Shown one piece after another: positions 32,052 through 36,481 of a stretch of DNA of 36,481 nucleotides. Position numbers and translations under genes: made by a program. The notes beneath the pieces were generated by a model. The model was not told where the DNA came from and ran no database searches. It saw only the letters and a program-made list of their open reading frames with translations. Where the stretch lies: positions 1-36,481 of the forward strand of contig NZ_JASZ02000029.1 of assembly GCF_000735695.2 (NCBI RefSeq). Reading direction: 5' to 3'. Source of the DNA: Kaistella haifensis DSM 19056. Lineage in GTDB: Bacteria; Bacteroidota; Bacteroidia; Flavobacteriales; Weeksellaceae. Each line of letters starts with the position of its first letter. The first letter of the stretch is position 1.

Positions 32052-34193
32052 ATGAAAAGAAGAAACTTATTGCTTTCCGCAATACTTTTTCCCGCAGTAA
32101 TGGCTTTTGCACAGCAATACGGCGGTATGTGGATTCCCACCGAACTCAATGAAAAAGAGATGAAAGATTTAGGAATGAAAATCTCGGCAAAACAGATTTT
32201 TGATCCTTCAAAACCTAGTATTAAAGATGCCGTGGTACAATTTAATGGCGGTTGTACGGCAGAAATCATCTCGCCTCAAGGTTTGTTGCTTACCAATCAC
32301 CACTGCGGTTACGGGCAAATCCAGAAGCATTCATCCGTAGAAAACGATTATTTGAGTGATGGTTTCTGGGCAAAAGATCAAAATGGAGAACTTCCGAATC
32401 CCGGTGTAACCGTAGATTTCATCGCTGATATCAAAGAAGTAACGAATGAAGTTTTAGCAGGAACCCAAAACTTGGATGCTAAAGCAGCTCAGGAACTTAT
32501 CAGTAAGAATTTAGAAACCGTGAAAGCCGGATTCAAGTTGGAATCTTGGCAAAAAGTAGCCATAAAACCGATGTATTACGGTAATAAATATTACGCTTAC
32601 ATCATTGAAACATACAAAGACATCCGTTTGGTAGGAGCACCGCCACAAAGCATCGGAAAATTCGGTTCTGATACCGACAACTGGGTGTGGCCAAGACATA
32701 CCGGAGATTTCTCGATGTTCAGGATTTATGCGGATAAAGATAATAAACCCGCGGAATATTCCAAAGACAATATCCCTTACAAACCGAAATATTTCTTGCC
32801 TGTTTCCATTAAAGACAAACAAGAAAACGATTTCACTTTCGTATTCGGATTTCCGGGAAGAACAACCGAATATTTACCAGCAATTGCGGTAGAAAAAATC
32901 ATGACCGAAACCGATCCTGCAATGATTTCGGTGCGTGAAGTGGCATTAAAAACTTTGGATGAAAAAATGCGTACCGACGCCGAAACCAGGATTAAATACG
33001 CTTCCAAATACGCTTCCGTAGCCAATTACTGGAAGAAATGGATTGGCGAAGTAGAAGGTTTAAAAAAATCTGATGCAGTAAGTAAAAAGAAGAATTATGA
33101 GCAAAATTTAATCGCTAAAAATGCTCAAATAAAACCGACCATCGATGAGTTGAACCGCCTTTATACCGAGCAAGCTCCTTATAACCTGAACAAAGCATAT
33201 TACTCGGAAGTTTTGAGAAATGCAGAAACATTAACCCTTGCAAACTTCTATTACAATTTCGTAAAAGCCGTGGAATCCGGGAAAATGGACGCAAAAACTT
33301 CCGATAATTTCAAAGCCAGACTTGCTGCAATTTATAAAGATTACGATGCGGTTTTAGATGCTAAAGTGACTGCGAAATTACTCGCTCTTTATGCTAACAA
33401 AACTCCGAAACAATTTTTACCAGCAGGTTTCGAACAATATAAAGATGAAAACCAAAACCTGAAAACCATCGAAGAACTTTCGAAGAATTCGGTGATTACA
33501 GGACGTGGAGCTTTGAATGGTGCAACAACTTATTCCGACCTCAATAAGGTATTTGCAGATCAGAACGCGTTGGTTCAAAATCTGAAAAAAGATCCTTTAA
33601 TGAAGCTTTTCAGCACATTAAGAGAACATTACATAGCAACAACCGATGCGAAAGTGACTTCGTATCAGCAGCAAATTGATGTTTTGCAGAAAAAATTCAT
33701 GGCTCAACAAATGGAAACCGACAAAGACCGAAAATTCTTCCCGGATGCCAATTCTACCCTTCGCGTAACGTATGGACAAGTGAAAGGTTCCAATCCGAGA
33801 GATGCAGTTTATTATGGTTATCAAACGCATATCGCAGGAATTATGGAGAAATATATTCCGGGAGATTATGAATTTGATGTTCCGAAAAAATTAATCCAAT
33901 TGTATAACGCTAAAGATTACGGAATTTACAAAGATAAAACCGGCGATGTACCCGTGAATTTCACCGCAACCAACCACACTACAGGCGGAAACTCCGGAAG
34001 TCCGGCGCTGGATGCTTACGGAAACCTTGTGGGACTAAACTTCGACAGACAATGGGAAGGAACTATGAGCGACATCAATTATGACCCACGTTTCAGCCGA
34101 AACATCATGGTTGATACCAAATATATCCTTTTCGTGATCGATAAATACGCCGATGCAAAATGGCTGATCAATGAAATGAAAATAGTGAAGTAA
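32052..34193 (+). CDS. S46-family dipeptidyl-peptidase, DPP11-like
   Basis: A 713-aa exported serine peptidase that removes dipeptides from peptide N-termini. The signal peptide (about 1-21) ends in FAQ. The triad is His84 (TNHHCGYG), Asp219 (RHTGDFSMF) and Ser648 (GGNSGSP). The residue 18 positions after the catalytic Ser is Arg666 (NFDRQW). In Porphyromonas gingivalis, Arg at this position (R673) marks DPP11, specific for P1 Asp/Glu, whereas DPP7 has Gly; so acidic specificity is inferred. It works in the periplasm, providing dipeptides for amino-acid-dependent growth. A terminator follows. Confidence 0.92.
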   Translation: MKRRNLLLSAILFPAVMAFAQQYGGMWIPTELNEKEMKDLGMKISAKQIFDPSKPSIKDAVVQFNGGCTAEIISPQGLLLTNHHCGYGQIQKHSSVENDYLSDGFWAKDQNGELPNPGVTVDFIADIKEVTNEVLAGTQNLDAKAAQELISKNLETVKAGFKLESWQKVAIKPMYYGNKYYAYIIETYKDIRLVGAPPQSIGKFGSDTDNWVWPRHTGDFSMFRIYADKDNKPAEYSKDNIPYKPKYFLPVSIKDKQENDFTFVFGFPGRTTEYLPAIAVEKIMTETDPAMISVREVALKTLDEKMRTDAETRIKYASKYASVANYWKKWIGEVEGLKKSDAVSKKKNYEQNLIAKNAQIKPTIDELNRLYTEQAPYNLNKAYYSEVLRNAETLTLANFYYNFVKAVESGKMDAKTSDNFKARLAAIYKDYDAVLDAKVTAKLLALYANKTPKQFLPAGFEQYKDENQNLKTIEELSKNSVITGRGALNGATTYSDLNKVFADQNALVQNLKKDPLMKLFSTLREHYIATTDAKVTSYQQQIDVLQKKFMAQQMETDKDRKFFPDANSTLRVTYGQVKGSNPRDAVYYGYQTHIAGIMEKYIPGDYEFDVPKKLIQLYNAKDYGIYKDKTGDVPVNFTATNHTTGGNSGSPALDAYGNLVGLNFDRQWEGTMSDINYDPRFSRNIMVDTKYILFVIDKYADAKWLINEMKIVK

Positions 34194-34212
34194 TTTTTTT
34201 AATAGTTAGTAG

Positions 34213-34244
34213 AGGACGCGCCCTTGTGGTGCGTTCTTTTTTTT
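34213..34244 (+). terminator. Rho-independent terminator after the S46 peptidase gene
   Basis: Stem AGGACGCGCC (34213-34222) with GGTGCGTTCT (34228-34237), including G-U pairs, followed by a T run to 34244. Confidence 0.8.
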
Positions 34245-34430
34245 GGGGAATTACTTTAAAAGAGGTTTTTATTTTCTTGGGCAAGTGTTTTTTATTTCAG
34301 AGAATATGAATATATTTGAATGGTGTGGATTTGAAAAATTCATTCTCATGAGTAGGCTAAGAAAGGAAATTTTGCAAAGATTCTGGGGTGTTTGTAAATT
34401 GAACGAAGATTCTTAATAAAAACAATCTCA

Positions 34431-34919
34431 GTGAAAATATTCAAAATAATTTTCTACATTTTAATTATACTTGGTTTGACTTATGTTTTGTTTCGAACAT
34501 TCACAAAAAAAGAAATTGAATTAAATAAAACTGAATTAATTAGAGGAAAATTTAAATCGATTTATGAAAGTAAATCAGCAAGAAGAACAAGCATCTCATA
34601 TCATATTGAAATTGAAAATGATTCAAATATTTTAAAAATAATTCCTGAATACTCTAAATGTTATAAGTTTCAAGAATTTCTGCAAGAAGTGAAAACTAAT
34701 CAAGAAATTGAGTTAAGAATTGACAACGATGAAAAATTTCTTTCAAAAAACGTTAAAAGTATAGTATCGATACAAGCTAATTCAAAAGAGTATTTAAATC
34801 TGCAGTGTGAAAATAATTCAATTCAAAATTCAAAATTTAGAATTCCATTAATTATGATTGGAGGGTTAATTTTAATATTCGTAATAAGATTTTTCGAAAT
34901 AAAATTTCTTAAAGTTTGA
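34431..34919 (+). CDS. Hypothetical A/T-rich membrane protein, GTG start
   Basis: A 162-aa protein with one hydrophobic helix at each end (about 4-22 and 138-156) and a Lys/Glu/Ser-rich domain between. The start is GTG 34431; no ATG is available nearby. The coding sequence is markedly richer in A and T than the genes on both sides, suggesting a recent acquisition. The N-terminal layout with a beta-rich extracellular loop is common among small Bacteroidota membrane orphans. No domain is recognised. Confidence 0.65.
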   Translation: MKIFKIIFYILIILGLTYVLFRTFTKKEIELNKTELIRGKFKSIYESKSARRTSISYHIEIENDSNILKIIPEYSKCYKFQEFLQEVKTNQEIELRIDNDEKFLSKNVKSIVSIQANSKEYLNLQCENNSIQNSKFRIPLIMIGGLILIFVIRFFEIKFLKV

Positions 34920-35009
34920 AAGGAAAACTCAATAATCACCCTTTTATCCCGTCCGCAAGCATTACATGAAAAAAAAGAGATTAAACTTTGTAAACTTAAC
35001 CACTTTTTT

Positions 35010-36083
35010 TTACTTCTCCTCCTGCTTATCGATTTCTTTTTGCAAAAGCCTCCAATCGTAGATATGAAAAACATTTCCGTTGCTCATGGTAACCAAAATG
35101 CCTTTCGGATAATTGGTTCCTAAATTTACATTGGTGGCATCAACTCCGTCGCACTCAATAGCAGAAACCGGAATATCGGCGATCAGTTGATGATGATTGG
35201 GATCCATTTCGGAGCCCTCTCTTTTATAAACCATCATTGAATTATTTTGTTGATTGGACACAAGCAGATACCCCGTTGTATGGGTTGTTTTGTAAATAGC
35301 AATCCCTTCGTGATCACGTTTTGCATCATTTTGTGCAAAAAATGCAATCTCATTATTTCCTTTCTCAGGATCAGCATAATATTTTCGGACACCGCTACCT
35401 TCGTCGGAATAATAGATATACCCCAATTCGTTATCTACTGCGATGGCTTCTATTTCTTTATTTCCGCTGTAGGTTCCAAACTTACGGATCACCTCGGCGG
35501 TTACAGTTCCCTTCGGGGTTATCGCAAGTTTGTATTGCCATAAATAAGTTCCTGAAGGCCCGGTTTTTCTACCCACTATGGCATGAATTTCATGGGTTTC
35601 GGGGCCGTTTTTTTTGGTGTAAAGGGCAATTCCCATTCCTTCGCGTACTTCCTCTCCTATTTCCCCATCAAAAATAGAAATTCCCCCATTATCAATAGGT
35701 TTAAGATCGGGAAGCGAAAAAACCCGAAGGCGTTTTGCATTGCGTTCTGTGGTTACTGCGATATCGGTTTTAACCCCATTAATGAGTAATCCATAAGCAA
35801 TGTCGACATTATTAGGACGCTGCATTCCTATGAATTTGTTGATAATTTTCCCATTGAGATCGTAAACATATAATCCACCACCGTCTTCTTTATCGGTTCC
35901 TACGATTAAACTTTTGGTAGCATCTGTTGGATGAATCCAAATCGCAGGATCATCGGTATCATTAGGTGTAGGTTGGGTGATCGCCGTCGGACGAAGGGCA
36001 TTTTCTGCTACTGGCGCAAATTTGCTGGCGCATGAAAGAGTAACTAAAGTTGATGCCAACAATGGCAGAAATATCTTTTTCAT
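35010..36083 (-). CDS. Beta-propeller phytase lipoprotein
   Basis: A 357-aa phosphatase that removes phosphate from myo-inositol hexakisphosphate in a calcium-dependent way. The lipoprotein signal has lipidation Cys18 (VTLSC). Six-bladed propeller motifs of the BPP family are visible: DTDDPAIWIHPTD (42-54), KEDGGGLYVYDLNGK, RPNNVDI, a DEGSGVRKYY stretch, DHEGIAIY, and ECDGVDATNVNLG near the end. These acidic residues bind calcium and phosphate. It should lie on the outer membrane or in the periplasm and help phosphate scavenging. Monocistronic; a Pho-type control site was not identified. Confidence 0.93.
   Translation of the reverse strand: MKKIFLPLLASTLVTLSCASKFAPVAENALRPTAITQPTPNDTDDPAIWIHPTDATKSLIVGTDKEDGGGLYVYDLNGKIINKFIGMQRPNNVDIAYGLLINGVKTDIAVTTERNAKRLRVFSLPDLKPIDNGGISIFDGEIGEEVREGMGIALYTKKNGPETHEIHAIVGRKTGPSGTYLWQYKLAITPKGTVTAEVIRKFGTYSGNKEIEAIAVDNELGYIYYSDEGSGVRKYYADPEKGNNEIAFFAQNDAKRDHEGIAIYKTTHTTGYLLVSNQQNNSMMVYKREGSEMDPNHHQLIADIPVSAIECDGVDATNVNLGTNYPKGILVTMSNGNVFHIYDWRLLQKEIDKQEEK

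Positions 36084-36481
<398 letters not shown>

Overview
The window looks like chromosome of a Weeksellaceae-type flavobacterium (Chryseobacterium/Kaistella-like; genus not determinable here). Reasons: T9SS-sorted protease, TonB-dependent receptor with OMP_b-brl_3-like barrel, S46 dipeptidyl-peptidase, M16 peptidase, DUF2200 protein, several -7 boxes of the Bacteroidota form TAnnTTTG, and A/T-rich spacers. No rRNA, tRNA or CRISPR array was seen.

Region 1 (1-4460, accessory). A tyrosine recombinase gene (1252-2325, +) lies divergent from an aminoglycoside O-phosphotransferase gene (245-1033, -). The spacer holds two divergent promoters, each TTG-N19-TAnnTTTG: one drives the recombinase, the other fires into the resistance gene through a GTTGGTGGC core. 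Beyond the resistance gene is a 135-bp imperfect palindrome, bounded by GCCACCAAC and GTTGGC when read on the minus strand, that resembles an integron attC. Together this has the layout of an integron (integrase, Pc, attI-like core, first cassette, attC, start of a second cassette), with a recombinase that lacks the IntI-specific insertion. Next come a four-unit 11-bp tandem repeat, an unrecognised conserved gene (2673-3395), and a zeta-toxin-like kinase with a 48-aa partner. A 52-bp direct repeat of the 3' end of the unrecognised gene flanks that kinase module.

Region 2 (4473-18229, mostly housekeeping): Asp-box beta-propeller, CAT-type amino acid permease, PnuC, a Tyr/Asn-rich lipoprotein, dapF, mltG, a large TonB-dependent receptor, REP-like palindromes beside a ParE/RelE-type toxin-antitoxin pair, galE plus a DegT-family sugar aminotransferase (surface glycan supply), and a T9SS subtilase.

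Region 3 (18433-30782): M16 peptidase, DUF2200 protein and PEP carboxylase, a retropepsin-PDZ protein with an overlapping membrane protein gene, an L,D-transpeptidase lipoprotein, and glgB-glgA for glycogen.

Region 4 (31027-36481): two small unknown genes (one DUF1360-like), an S46 peptidase whose specificity position is Arg (DPP11-like), a very A/T-rich orphan membrane gene, a beta-propeller phytase lipoprotein, and the start of an IS5-type transposase cut by the window edge.

Most genes stand alone or in pairs, often closed by hairpin terminators with U tracts. The best candidate for an undescribed system is the integron-like platform at 1-2325.
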